From NCBI GenBank assembly GCA_028279215.1, contig JANQOF010000009.1, positions 1-61,185 of the forward strand: a stretch of DNA of 61,185 nt. Direction: 5' to 3'. The translations under genes and the position numbers were made by a program. Origin of the DNA: Pirellulales bacterium. GTDB taxonomy: Bacteria; Planctomycetota; Planctomycetia; Pirellulales; Lacipirellulaceae. This document shows positions 7,549 to 16,259 of the stretch, one piece after another. The notes under the pieces are model-generated. The model was given only the letters and a program-made list of their open reading frames with translations. It did not search any database and had not been told where the DNA came from. The stretch's first letter is position 1. The number at the start of each line of letters is the position of its first letter.

Positions 7549-9543
7549 TCAAGCAGCGGTGCGCTGAGGCGATACCTCGTACCCCCATGATACCAGATGC
7601 GCGCCCATCGCTTGGTCGACTTCTTGCCGTTCGGCTTCCGATAGATCTGCGAAACGGTTCTTTCGATATTCAGCGGCAGCCGCAACCTTCTCTGAGAGCC
7701 GCTCGCGAAACTCTTCAGATACTTCAAGGCCCAAGTCGGCGTACAGCCGTTCGATCTGGCTTGTGGGGTCGGCTTCTAGGTCCTCAAACCGAACTCCGGC
7801 AGCCGTTCCGGTTGGCGCTGCGGCCAGGTCGCGCTGGCAGGCGTCGCTCGCGCGGCGGTAACATTCAAGGAACCGGTGCTGATAGTTGTCGTCGGGGTCC
7901 GCGTCTTGAAGCTGAAACACCGCGAAACCGTGCTGCGCGAAGTGCATGTTCGATTGATACACCGAGTGCGGATGGCGAACGATGTAGATGAACCTGGCTG
8001 CCGGGAACATCGCCCGTAGCGCCGCGATACGACTTGTGTTGACGGGGTTTTTTAGTAACGGACGTTTGCGCGATCTCCAGGTGATTTTGCGAAGAAACGT
8101 TAGATAGTTCCGCCGCCACCGCTTAAGATCGTCCAAAGCGAATTCCTCCGGATGCCAGTACTTTTCCACTTGGCTAATCCGCTTGGGAAAGCAAAGCATC
8201 CAATACGGCGACTCGGATCCCATTGCTGCAAGCGCAAATTCTTCCTCCTGCGACGAAAACACCGTCATCTGTACCGCGTCCATTGGCCGGCGCCACATTA
8301 GCAGCGGCGACATGGCGACGGTTGTGAGCCAGCCGAAGAGGAAGCCGTGCGGATTGAATACCTCGTAATTGCGTGGCGAACGAAACTGCGAATCGAGCGA
8401 TAATAGCTCGTGCAGATACGTCGTCCCGCTACGTTGCATGCCCACGATGAACACCGGAGGCGGAACGTCGTGCTTTAGAAGTCGCGGCGCGAGCAACCGC
8501 TCGGGGAGCGAAACGATGGTCGTGAGCGCCGACGCCAAGAGCGTGAACACCAGTCGCGGAAGATAGACGAGACCTACGCGAAAGCGTGCTCTTGCGAGTT
8601 CCACCAGCCAGCGTTCGATTGGCGCGAACGCCAGTAGATTGGAAAACGGCATGATTCTCTTGAAGCTCGCCGAGACGGCAGAATCCTCGGGCAATTGCTG
8701 CTCGCCCCGCCGATAGAGTGCGTAGCCTACCGTCAAGATGGCCGTGGCCAGCATCAGCCACATCGCGGGCGCCTGCCGCGGGTCGGAGTTTGGCGCAAGC
8801 CATGGTGCCCACTCCGCTGTGGCGTCGACATCGAACAGCCGAAGTTTGGCCACCACCTTGCGCACGGCGATGGTTCCCGTCAACAACCCCGCGGGCACAA
8901 CGATGCTGCCTGCGCGCAGTCGGAGCATGGCGAGTAGTACGGCAAGCAACGACATTCCAATAAACAATCGCTGCCCCACCGGACCGCCGACTCCACCCGG
9001 TTTGGCCATGGCGGCGAACAGGCCAAAAATTACCGCCGGCGCCAGGACAGCAACCCAGGCGTTGGCGGTGCGTCGCAACATACCAACCAGCAGCCCCGCA
9101 AATATGATCTGCTGCACAATGGCAATGGGTGCCGCGCTGAGTGCCGCGAAACCAGCCTTGGCCAACCGCGCGGGCGATACCCCGGCGGTCGTCACGTCGA
9201 CAACCCCGGCGAAAATCGCCACCAAGCAATACAGCAGGTAAGCGCCCGCGCCGGCAACGGCCGCCCACACCGCTTGACGACGCCAACCGTTCGGTGTCAC
9301 GAGACCATACTCGGAGAGTGGCCGGCGTTCGGTCGCCAGCACGGCCAACAACGAAACGAGCGCGACAACGATCAACAACGTGCCACCGGCGTTCTTGTCG
9401 AGCAACGTCACCGGCAGGCCGGTGAGCCGCGCGGCCACCTCAACGAATGCCACGAACACCACCATCGCCAACGCCCAAGTACCTAGCTTGGCGAGCGGCG
9501 ACAACGCCGCGAGACGCGATTGGTACGTTGCGATATTGCCCAC
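7549..9543 (-). CDS. Sulfotransferase fused to a degenerate CPBP-like membrane domain
   Basis: 664 residues. The N-terminal half (about 20-280) has eight or so membrane helices arranged like a CPBP (Rce1/CAAX) intramembrane protease. Where active members have EExxxR, this protein has Q144-Q145-IIF-A149, and the second-motif histidine is replaced (FGLFAA), so proteolysis is unlikely. The C-terminal half is a PAPS-dependent sulfotransferase with P-loop FIVGMQRSGTTY (366-376), a YIVRHPHSVYQS 3'-phosphate site and a downstream RFEDLEADP segment. The cytosolic domain is thus membrane-tethered, perhaps acting on lipid or nascent cell-surface glycan. A GTG start with GAGG upstream is used. It heads the run of reverse-strand genes to 4244. 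Confidence 0.85.
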   Translation of the reverse strand: MGNIATYQSRLAALSPLAKLGTWALAMVVFVAFVEVAARLTGLPVTLLDKNAGGTLLIVVALVSLLAVLATERRPLSEYGLVTPNGWRRQAVWAAVAGAGAYLLYCLVAIFAGVVDVTTAGVSPARLAKAGFAALSAAPIAIVQQIIFAGLLVGMLRRTANAWVAVLAPAVIFGLFAAMAKPGGVGGPVGQRLFIGMSLLAVLLAMLRLRAGSIVVPAGLLTGTIAVRKVVAKLRLFDVDATAEWAPWLAPNSDPRQAPAMWLMLATAILTVGYALYRRGEQQLPEDSAVSASFKRIMPFSNLLAFAPIERWLVELARARFRVGLVYLPRLVFTLLASALTTIVSLPERLLAPRLLKHDVPPPVFIVGMQRSGTTYLHELLSLDSQFRSPRNYEVFNPHGFLFGWLTTVAMSPLLMWRRPMDAVQMTVFSSQEEEFALAAMGSESPYWMLCFPKRISQVEKYWHPEEFALDDLKRWRRNYLTFLRKITWRSRKRPLLKNPVNTSRIAALRAMFPAARFIYIVRHPHSVYQSNMHFAQHGFAVFQLQDADPDDNYQHRFLECYRRASDACQRDLAAAPTGTAAGVRFEDLEADPTSQIERLYADLGLEVSEEFRERLSEKVAAAAEYRKNRFADLSEAERQEVDQAMGAHLVSWGYEVSPQRTAA

Positions 9544-9712
9544 ACGATCCTCGGCCTATGGGGACAGGGAACATCGAAGCATGAGGGTATTATCGGCATC
9601 GCTCACGCGTCTCAAGAGCAAGCCTGCATTGCGGCGACGGCATTGCTATCATGACCTACGCTTTCCTAACTCTCTAACCTTCACCGCCAACCGTTCTGCC
9701 TGTTGCCCAGTC

Positions 9713-10384
9713 GTGATCGACTCTACCAATCCCTACGCTCCTTCGAACGACACGAACGCCGACGTGCGGCCCGACGAGATTCCGCATCTCGATCCACCGC
9801 AGACGATTCAATATCGCATGACAGCCGACATGCTAGCCGCTTACTGGACGCACCGGACACTCTCGTCGCCAGGTGACAATCGGATTCGCAATTGGGCAAT
9901 CGCTCGCTCGACGCTGGTGAGCGTCGCAGCGACCGTGGCGCTGATACTGTTGGCCCAAAGGGAAGTGCTGAGCGCCTGGATAGCGGGCCCGGTGGCTCTG
10001 CTGTTTCTCGTGAGAGTGGCGCTCATCTTCAACGCCCGCCGCCGGGCGACGATCCGTGACGCATTCGCACACGCCGCCCATCGACTGCTCGACGAATCTC
10101 CGAACCGACACATGCTCTCCGACCGGAAGCTAACGCTTGAGACAGAAGGCGTACGACAACAGCTCGATGCCAGCGATTCGATCATCCGCTGGAGAGCTTT
10201 TGAGCGAATCGAACACGACGACGACTATCTGTTTCTCTACGAATCGTCGTTTACCGCCGTGGTCATTCCCCGTACCGCGTTTGCCACCCGCGGTCGGTAT
10301 CTGGCATTCGTTGCTCTGGCTGAACAATTATGGCAGGCGTCCGGCGTTACCGATCAACCAAGCCCGAATGTCGAAGCCGTTTGA
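9713..10384 (+). CDS. Membrane protein with YcxB-like C-terminal domain
   Basis: 223 residues. The N-terminus MIDSTNPYAPSND is typical of planctomycete proteins, which supports the GTG start at 9713, though no clear Shine-Dalgarno is seen; an ATG at 9581 in the same frame is the alternative. Two membrane helices lie at about 62-105. The C-terminal 80 residues match the YcxB pattern: LTLETEGVRQQ, then IIRWRAFERIEHDDDYLFLY, then IPRTAF. Its function is unknown. The last 31 bases overlap the end of feoB on the other strand. Confidence 0.7.
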   Translation: MIDSTNPYAPSNDTNADVRPDEIPHLDPPQTIQYRMTADMLAAYWTHRTLSSPGDNRIRNWAIARSTLVSVAATVALILLAQREVLSAWIAGPVALLFLVRVALIFNARRRATIRDAFAHAAHRLLDESPNRHMLSDRKLTLETEGVRQQLDASDSIIRWRAFERIEHDDDYLFLYESSFTAVVIPRTAFATRGRYLAFVALAEQLWQASGVTDQPSPNVEAV

Positions 10385-12375
10385 TACGTGATCAGGGCTG
10401 CCACGTACGCCAGAACGGTCATGTAGGCGAATTGAAATCCGGCCCAACCCCAACTGCCAGTCTCGCGTTTGGTGACGACTTGTGTTGGTAGGCACTGCAT
10501 CGCCAGCACGTAGAACACCAACAAGCTTAAGCACGTGGCCGTGGTAAATACCAGGCCGCCGCTGCTGTTGGTCGTGGTGCGAAGTCGCTGGGTAAGCGCG
10601 TCGGACTCTCCGTCTTCGCCCAGCCCATACAAGACGGCGAGCGTCGACACAATCACTTCGCGCGCGGCAAACGAACTGACCACGCCGATGCTCATCTTCC
10701 AGTCAAAGCCGAGCGGGGCGAACACCGGTTCGATCGCCTGGCCGATACGGCCAGCAACCGACCGCTTGAGCGAGTACTGCGCCAAAAGGTGATCGGCCGC
10801 GGCCGCGTCCCCCGATTGCTGCAGCTCGGCGATTTCTGACTGAGCCGCAACAGGCAAGTCACCAACCGACGTCTTGGGATACGTGGCCGCCGCCCACAGC
10901 ACGACCGTAATCAACAGAATCGTCGTCCCTGCATTCTTCACGAACACTGTCGCTCGATCGATGGTCTGTAGCAACGCGCTGCGAAGCGATGGTAATCGAT
11001 AGTTGGGCAGTTCGATCACCAGCGGGCGCGTCTCGCCAGGTAGCAGCGTCCGTTTGAACAGCCAAGCCATCACCAGCGCCGCCACAATGCCGAGCGCATA
11101 CGCACCGGTAAACACCGTGGCCGCCATGAGTGGATTGTTGGCGAACAAAAGCGCGATGACCAGCGCATAGACGGGTACTCGCGCCGAACAAGTAATCAGC
11201 GGCAGTACCAAAATGGTGGCCAGCCGATCGCGGCGATCGTCGATTACCCGGGTCGCCATGATTGCCGGAATAGCGCAAGCGTGGGCCGAGAGCATTGGCA
11301 CAAATGCCTTACCCGGCAGTCCCACCCGCCGCATCAACCGATCCATGACGAACGCCGCACGGGCCAGATAACCGGAATCTTCCAACAAGGCAAGCATGAA
11401 GAACAGGATGCAAATCTGCGGCAAAAACACCAACACGCCGCCAACGCCGCCAACGATTCCGTCGGCAAGCAAGCTTCGCAGGTCCCCCGCAGGTAGCCAC
11501 CTACCCAACAACTCAGCCGACCAACCCGTTAGTTGCTCGATCCAGTCCATGGGGTAGGTCGCCAGGCTGTAGATCAGCCAAAATGTCACGAACATGACCG
11601 CCGCAAACGCGAGCAGTCCGACCACTTTGTGAGTCAACACGCGGTCGATTCGCTCAGTCGTTCGGCCCAGCGTGACCGAAGGCTCGCCAGCAACTCGCCG
11701 GGCAACCGATTCGGCCCAGTCGTATCGCTGGGAATACGAGCAGCCGCCGCACCCGCCACAATTGCACTGAGTATCGACCTGAGGCGCGGCTGGAGTAGTC
11801 AGCAGTTCCGAAAGCGAGCGCCGCAATTCAGGCAGCCCTTGCCCCGTTCGAGCCGAAATAGGAATCACCGGGCAGCCAACGTCGCGAGCGAGTTGCGCGA
11901 CATCGATCGTCACTCCGTGTTTGTCGACCTCGTCGAACATGTTCAGCGCAACGACGGTCGCCATATCGGCCTGGCGGGCCGCCTCGAGAACTTGGCTCGT
12001 CAAGAATAGGTTCCGCTCGAGGTTCGTCGCGTCGACCACTAACATCAACAGGTCGGGACGCGTTGGCCCCGTGCCCGCGATAATGTCGCGCGCCACCCGT
12101 TCGTCGGGCGTCGACGCATCTAAGCTATATAGCCCAGGCAAGTCGATTAGCTCTGCGGTTTGACCCACCAACGGTACACGACCGCGGCGGTGCTCGACGG
12201 TGGTTCCGGCAAAGTTGGCGGTATGGGCGCGGAGTCCCGTAAGGCGATTAAAGACCGATGTCTTTCCCGAATTGGGATTACCCACCAGCGCTACGACGGG
12301 CATTTTCGATGGCTGCACCACCGTGGCAGCGACCACCGGCAAGCTGGTGTTCGTGGTAGTAGGGACCGTGCTCAT
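10354..12375 (-). CDS. feoB: Ferrous iron transport protein B
   Basis: 673 residues. An N-terminal G domain carries G1 GNPNSGKTS (32-40), G3 DLPG (78-81) and G4 NMFD (145-148), followed by polytopic membrane Gate and core regions. It imports Fe2+ across the inner membrane. Between the G domain and the first helix is a cysteine cluster C204-N-C206-GG-C209-GG-C212 of unknown role, possibly metal sensing. The ATG overlaps the feoA stop by four bases (ATGA), so the pair is translationally coupled. The 3' end overlaps the convergent YcxB-like gene. Confidence 0.96.
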   Translation of the reverse strand: MSTVPTTTNTSLPVVAATVVQPSKMPVVALVGNPNSGKTSVFNRLTGLRAHTANFAGTTVEHRRGRVPLVGQTAELIDLPGLYSLDASTPDERVARDIIAGTGPTRPDLLMLVVDATNLERNLFLTSQVLEAARQADMATVVALNMFDEVDKHGVTIDVAQLARDVGCPVIPISARTGQGLPELRRSLSELLTTPAAPQVDTQCNCGGCGGCSYSQRYDWAESVARRVAGEPSVTLGRTTERIDRVLTHKVVGLLAFAAVMFVTFWLIYSLATYPMDWIEQLTGWSAELLGRWLPAGDLRSLLADGIVGGVGGVLVFLPQICILFFMLALLEDSGYLARAAFVMDRLMRRVGLPGKAFVPMLSAHACAIPAIMATRVIDDRRDRLATILVLPLITCSARVPVYALVIALLFANNPLMAATVFTGAYALGIVAALVMAWLFKRTLLPGETRPLVIELPNYRLPSLRSALLQTIDRATVFVKNAGTTILLITVVLWAAATYPKTSVGDLPVAAQSEIAELQQSGDAAAADHLLAQYSLKRSVAGRIGQAIEPVFAPLGFDWKMSIGVVSSFAAREVIVSTLAVLYGLGEDGESDALTQRLRTTTNSSGGLVFTTATCLSLLVFYVLAMQCLPTQVVTKRETGSWGWAGFQFAYMTVLAYVAALITYQTASTFGLG

Positions 12376-12635
12376 GAGGCCTTCGCCATGGGGGCACAAT
12401 CGACATGCACAAAGACGGATGCAGCCAGCCGCGCAGAGATCCCAACCCTTGACCCAACCACACAGACGATCAGCGGGTCGCCGTTCTGCACGACCGACAG
12501 CCGTCTGCCCACACACACGCCCATCGCCTTCAGTCGCGCTGCGTCATCGCAATCCGCATCTACCCGCTCGACGCGAAACACGCTGCCGGCAGGGGCTTGA
12601 TCTAGAGATACAGTGGATGGCATCGGGATCGACAT
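12372..12635 (-). CDS. feoA: Ferrous iron transport protein A
   Basis: 87 residues with the SH3-like FeoA fold: LDQAPAGSVFRVERVD, then RLKAMGVCVGRRLSVVQ, then ISARLAASVFV. FeoA is a small cytosolic partner of FeoB and is thought to support its activity. It is the first gene of a two-gene feoAB operon and overlaps feoB by four bases. The 103 bases to the divergent glycosylase gene must hold both promoters; I see no clear Fur box there. Confidence 0.9.
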   Translation of the reverse strand: MSIPMPSTVSLDQAPAGSVFRVERVDADCDDAARLKAMGVCVGRRLSVVQNGDPLIVCVVGSRVGISARLAASVFVHVDCAPMAKAS

Positions 12636-12738
12636 TTTACTTCGTGCAGCTAATGAGATTGCGTCTCAACTTAGTTTGTATGTTACAGTGAAGGCGACAT
12701 GTACCACAAGTGCCTCGCTCGACCAACGCCATTTCAGA

Positions 12739-13644
12739 ATGCCTGAACTTCCAGACGTTGCCGTCTATTGCGAGGCTCTCTCGCGCCACTATACGGGCCG
12801 TACGCTCTTGCGACTCGACGTTCGCAGCCCGTTCGTCGTGCGAACGTTCGAACCAGATGTCCACGAATTGGCGGGGCGTCGCGTAGTTGGGTTTCGGCGA
12901 ATGGGAAAACGGATTGTCTGGCAGTTCAAACCCGACATGTGGTTGGTGCTGCACTTGATGATCGCGGGGCGGCTGCACCAACGCCCAGCGGGCCGCAGGC
13001 CTACCGGAAAACACGACCTGGCAGCTTTCCAATTCTCGCCGGATGCCCAAGGAGAAGTCGATGCGACCTTGATGCTTACCGAACAAGGGTCGAAGCGCCA
13101 GGCATCGTTGGAGGTTTACGCTACCGCGGAAGAAGTTGCAGCCTTAGACCCCGCCGGGCTCGAGATCGAACAAGCATCGCTTGCGGAGTTTCGCGCGCGG
13201 TTAACTGCTGAGAACCACACGGTGAAGCGAGCCTTGACCGACCCGAGAACATTCTCCGGTATCGGCAATGCCTATAGCGACGAGATTCTGCACGCGGCAA
13301 GACTATCGCCAGTTACTTGGACGTCGCGGCTCGACGACGAACAAATCGAGCGCCTCTTCGATGCCACCAAGCGGGTGTTGGTTGAGTGGATCAATCGACT
13401 ACGTCAGGAATGTGGCGAAGAATTCCCTGAAAAGGTGACTGCATTCCGCCCGGAAATGGCTGTGCATGGGCGCTACGGCCAGCCATGCCCTGCGTGCGGG
13501 AGGAAAGTGGCGCGCATCCGCTATACGTCGCGCGAAACCAATTACTGTCCAACTTGCCAAACGGGTGGCAAATTGTTGGCGGACCGGTCGCTGTCGCGAC
13601 TGCTTGGAAAAGACTGGCAGCAGTTGATGACAAGCGAAGAGTGA
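12739..13644 (+). CDS. Formamidopyrimidine-DNA glycosylase / endonuclease VIII family protein
   Basis: 301 residues. After removal of Met, the N-terminus is PELPDV, giving the catalytic proline and the following glutamate of the Fpg/Nei family. A helix-two-turn-helix segment (DPRTFSGIGNAYSDEIL) and a C-terminal zinc finger (C250-PA-C253 ... C270-PT-C273) complete the family. It should excise oxidised bases and cleave the strand. PELPDV, not PELPEVE, leaves open whether it is MutM-like or Nei-like, so no symbol is given. The upstream in-frame extension to 12613 is rejected because the family needs PELP at the start. Confidence 0.9.
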   Translation: MPELPDVAVYCEALSRHYTGRTLLRLDVRSPFVVRTFEPDVHELAGRRVVGFRRMGKRIVWQFKPDMWLVLHLMIAGRLHQRPAGRRPTGKHDLAAFQFSPDAQGEVDATLMLTEQGSKRQASLEVYATAEEVAALDPAGLEIEQASLAEFRARLTAENHTVKRALTDPRTFSGIGNAYSDEILHAARLSPVTWTSRLDDEQIERLFDATKRVLVEWINRLRQECGEEFPEKVTAFRPEMAVHGRYGQPCPACGRKVARIRYTSRETNYCPTCQTGGKLLADRSLSRLLGKDWQQLMTSEE

Positions 13645-13689
13645 CGAGTCTGGCAGGCCATACCAAACATCCGTTGTTACCGCGAATAG

Positions 13690-13747
13690 AGCGGTCGGTT
13701 GGAGCGTTGCCGTATCTAAAGTGTTCCTGGAATCGCAACCGACCGCT
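13690..13747. terminator. Perfect 12-base inverted repeat between convergent genes
   Basis: AGCGGTCGGTTG at 13690-13701 pairs exactly with CAACCGACCGCT at 13736-13747 around a 34-base loop. It lies in the 136-base gap between the convergent glycosylase and HTH genes. No T-run follows on either strand, so it may stop transcription by a different route or be a remnant repeat. A third related sequence (ACGGTCGGT) follows at about 13756. Confidence 0.4.
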
Positions 13748-13780
13748 GCTAGTCTACGGTCGGTGAGTGTCCGATCTTCT

Positions 13781-14311
13781 TCAGCGAAGTGCATCTTGAA
13801 TAAACGAATCGGATATGGGGCGTTCGGCAATTTTGCCGACTTCGTCTTGAGTCCGACGTTGCCCCACGGTGTGCCATGCGCTAACGTCCTTCAACTCTGG
13901 CATTACTTCGAGCAATTGCTCGACCATCATCATGCCCATCCGTTGAGTGCCCGAGTCCTTCGCACTTTCTTTGATTGCTAGAGCAGTTTTCATAATGCGA
14001 AGCATGCGTGCACGAGTGAGCACGGGGCTCGACAGCGGGGCGTCCATGTCGATCAACAGGCTAGCCAACGGCACCTCCAGTGCCTGCTGCCATGCACACA
14101 ACTGCGAAAGCTTCAAGTCGCTTGCGGGGTCCTCCTGCTTGCGAATCTCATCTGCCGACAGGCCCATCTTCCGAGTCAGGCTGCGTAACGAAGCGCCTTG
14201 TTGCCGGCGAACCTCTGCTATGCGATGCCACGGCCGGCGACCCGTCGTTGCAGGCATAGAAACTGCGTGGGGACTTGCATGCGCCGTGTCCCAATTATCA
14301 GCAACGCTCAT
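13781..14311 (-). CDS. HTH (XRE/Cro-like) transcriptional regulator
   Basis: 176 residues. Residues about 28-85 form a Cro/C1-type helix-turn-helix (WHRIAEVRRQQGASLRSLTRK, MGLSADEIRKQE, then LKLSQLCAWQQALEVPLASLL). The rest is helical, with no sensor domain I recognise; a MGMMMVEQLLEV segment may mediate dimerisation. It is probably a DNA-binding regulator with unknown targets. The ATG at 14311 has a strong AAGGAGG upstream, which decides the start. It stands alone, convergent with the glycosylase gene. Confidence 0.8.
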   Translation of the reverse strand: MSVADNWDTAHASPHAVSMPATTGRRPWHRIAEVRRQQGASLRSLTRKMGLSADEIRKQEDPASDLKLSQLCAWQQALEVPLASLLIDMDAPLSSPVLTRARMLRIMKTALAIKESAKDSGTQRMGMMMVEQLLEVMPELKDVSAWHTVGQRRTQDEVGKIAERPISDSFIQDALR

Positions 14312-14913
14312 TTCGGTTGCCTCCTTCCCTTGTTCCGGAATAGTTTCCCTTGCACCGCGAGAAGTGAACACGCCGAACCACGCCACGCTGGCTGGATCAA
14401 CGCAAACTACCTGCGGCACCATTACCACCAAGCCGATGGATGCTCTTCCAAAACCCGTACGGGCGACGTCGCAACGCAGGTGTCGGAGAAAAGTAAAAAG
14501 GTGCGGAGCGGCTACGGCCGCCCCCTGCGCTGTCGACTACTGCCTCGGAACGGTCCGATCAAGCAGACCACCCGGTGGTCGCCGCATGCCTGACGAAAGG
14601 CGTCTTGCGGCAGAGACCTCGCTCCGTGCGAGGCGTGCGTGAAGCAGTTGTTTGCCTCACTGATGACATACTACAGAGGGTGGTTTACGCGGGCAAGAAA
14701 CACCCAACTAGGCCCACCCATAAGTGCATTATAGGCGTCACTTCGCGCGTTCAATAGTGAGACTCGGTTTGCCGACACCAAGCGCCAAATGTGGCGGAAT
14801 CGAACGGGCAAAATGATGCAGTGTATCAATATCCAACAGGCGGAAAATTTCTGGAATTTTTCGCAGTGCGCCAGCACGCAAGCAGGAATGCTGGATAACT
14901 GCCCACGCAGGCT
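14312..14913. other. 600-base intergenic region with long leader of the HTH gene
   Basis: No gene is supported. On the reverse strand a TATAAT with an upstream TTGAAC occurs at 14728-14754, giving a possible 400-base leader before the HTH gene. That leader contains a short perfect palindrome (GACCACC-G-GGTGGTC class, 14566-14580) and a GCGGC-CGTA-GCCGC stem followed a few bases later by TTTTT near 14490-14515. It could hold a small RNA or a regulatory leader. Confidence 0.4.
14728..14754 (-). promoter_or_regulatory. Putative sigma-70 promoter upstream of the HTH gene
   Basis: On the reverse strand, TTGAAC (14749-14754) and a perfect TATAAT (14728-14733) are separated by 15 bases, slightly shorter than optimal. 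Transcription would run leftwards towards 14311, leaving about 400 bases of leader. Confidence 0.4.
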
Positions 14914-15495
14914 TTATTCACCGAGGGCGAAGTTGGCCAGGGCTCCGATGAAGTTGGGCCGTGGAAGCGGTGGGATCACACCTACGCCTTTGCTCGTCTT
15001 CTTATCGCGGCGCGTAAGTTGCGACTCGTGGTTCTCGGCCACGTTGATTCGCTGAAACCCCATCAGCCGCTTGTGCGCCACAGCCAAGACGGCGTGAGTC
15101 GCCACCGCGGCGTGCAGGTCGTCGACGCTTGCTGTCGGACCGTCGGTGGAATCGGTCCGTTGTTCTTCAAGCCATAGGTGGCGGATTTGCATGGCGTCGA
15201 CAGGCGATGCACCGTCGTGCACCAGCACGATGTCACCCGCTACCTCTCTGCGAAGCGACTCAATCGCGTCGCCCAAACCTTGTTGCACTGCATGCCGGAT
15301 CACACTGATTTGTGGATACCTCACGGCCAGTTCGGTGGCTGCGTCAAACGTGTCGTCGGTTGACCCATCGTCAACGATGAACAGCCGCAGCGAAGTGTCC
15401 AACTCGCTGCCAACTTCAAGCACCTGAGCGACGTTGCTCTTCAGCGTTGCTTCGGCGTTGTGCACCGGCAATATGACAGTCAGATTCTTGCTCAC
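14914..15495 (-). CDS. Family 2 glycosyltransferase, short
   Basis: 193 residues with the GT-A nucleotide-sugar-binding half: LTVILPVHNAEATL at the start, IVDDGSTDDT near residue 45, and VLVHDGASPVD in place of a DxD-containing segment. Full-length GT2 enzymes are usually 230-330 residues, so the acceptor part is reduced. The C-terminal third ends in NFIGALANFALGE. It may transfer a sugar to a lipid or surface glycan, or be a reduced paralogue. The GTG at 15495 follows AGGAG and opens directly on the first beta strand. Confidence 0.75.
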   Translation of the reverse strand: MSKNLTVILPVHNAEATLKSNVAQVLEVGSELDTSLRLFIVDDGSTDDTFDAATELAVRYPQISVIRHAVQQGLGDAIESLRREVAGDIVLVHDGASPVDAMQIRHLWLEEQRTDSTDGPTASVDDLHAAVATHAVLAVAHKRLMGFQRINVAENHESQLTRRDKKTSKGVGVIPPLPRPNFIGALANFALGE

Positions 15496-15848
15496 GGATC
15501 GATCTCCTACCGCGCCACGGCGGTGGCGCGAGCGCTTGAGGGATGGGGAGGGCGCGCACTCAGGATGGGAAGTCGAGTGTCTACCAGTGCCTATCGGTGT
15601 GGCTTCCGCTCCGCCTATAGCAATCGAGCGCAACCTCGGGTTGAACGACCAATGATGCAAGCGACGGTCCTTCCGATCGCGCGATTCGTTTCGGGTAATT
15701 GGGAGACGGGCCCCAGTTATGCGGGTTGGTCGGGCGGAACCGCTGGTGGAGCGGGGCGGGTTCGGTTATCCTTCAATCGCGGTTGTCCGCCATCGCGTGT
15801 GTACAGGCGCCATCGACACCAAAACAAGTTCCGCCACCATCCAACGCA
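15496..15848. other. Intergenic region between divergent glycosyltransferase and hisI
   Basis: This 353-base gap should hold the promoters for the leftward glycosyltransferase and rightward hisI genes. I see no clear promoter hexamers, repeat or structured element in it. Confidence 0.5.
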
Positions 15849-16235
15849 ATGAGCAACGCAGAAATACAGCCCGATTTTTCCAAAGGCGACGGCCTCGTTC
15901 CCGTCGTCGTACAGCAAGTCGATTCGGGCGATGTGTTGATGATGGCGTACATGAACCGTGAAGCGTACGAGGAAACGTTAGCGACCGGACAAGCCGTTTA
16001 TTTCAGCCGCAGTCGCGGCGAACTTTGGCGCAAGGGAGAGACCAGCGGCCATGTACAGCAAGTAAAGCAGGTTCTACTCGACTGCGATCGCGATACTCTG
16101 CTGCTAGTCGTCGACCAAGTAGGTGGTGCTGCGTGCCACGTCGGCTACAAGTCTTGCTTTTATCGCGAGATCACGTCGGATGGAGCTAAAGTCGTTGGCG
16201 AGCGAGTGTTCGATCCCGACGAAGTCTACAAGTAG
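15849..16235 (+). CDS. hisI: Phosphoribosyl-AMP cyclohydrolase
   Basis: 128 residues, normal for stand-alone HisI. It catalyses the third step of histidine biosynthesis, opening the adenine ring of phosphoribosyl-AMP in the cytosol. Diagnostic segments are [14 protein letters not shown], the [16 protein letters not shown] signature, and the zinc-binding cysteines in LLDCDRD and [11 protein letters not shown]. There is no fused HisE domain. The ATG at 15849 begins just before the conserved fold. It is 24 bases upstream of a ridA-like gene and likely co-transcribed with it. Confidence 0.95.
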   Translation: MSNAEIQPDFSKGDGLVPVVVQQVDSGDVLMMAYMNREAYEETLATGQAVYFSRSRGELWRKGETSGHVQQVKQVLLDCDRDTLLLVVDQVGGAACHVGYKSCFYREITSDGAKVVGERVFDPDEVYK

Positions 16236-16259
16236 CCAGAACTAAACTCGGAACTACGC

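Noticed and set aside
9380..9712. Upstream extension of the YcxB-like gene to 9380
   Set aside because: The extension is antisense to the sulfotransferase start and not protein-like; the NPYAPS N-terminus fits a start at 9713.
13781..14431. Longer HTH protein starting at 14431
   Set aside because: The ATG at 14311 has a strong AAGGAGG; the 40 extra residues match nothing.
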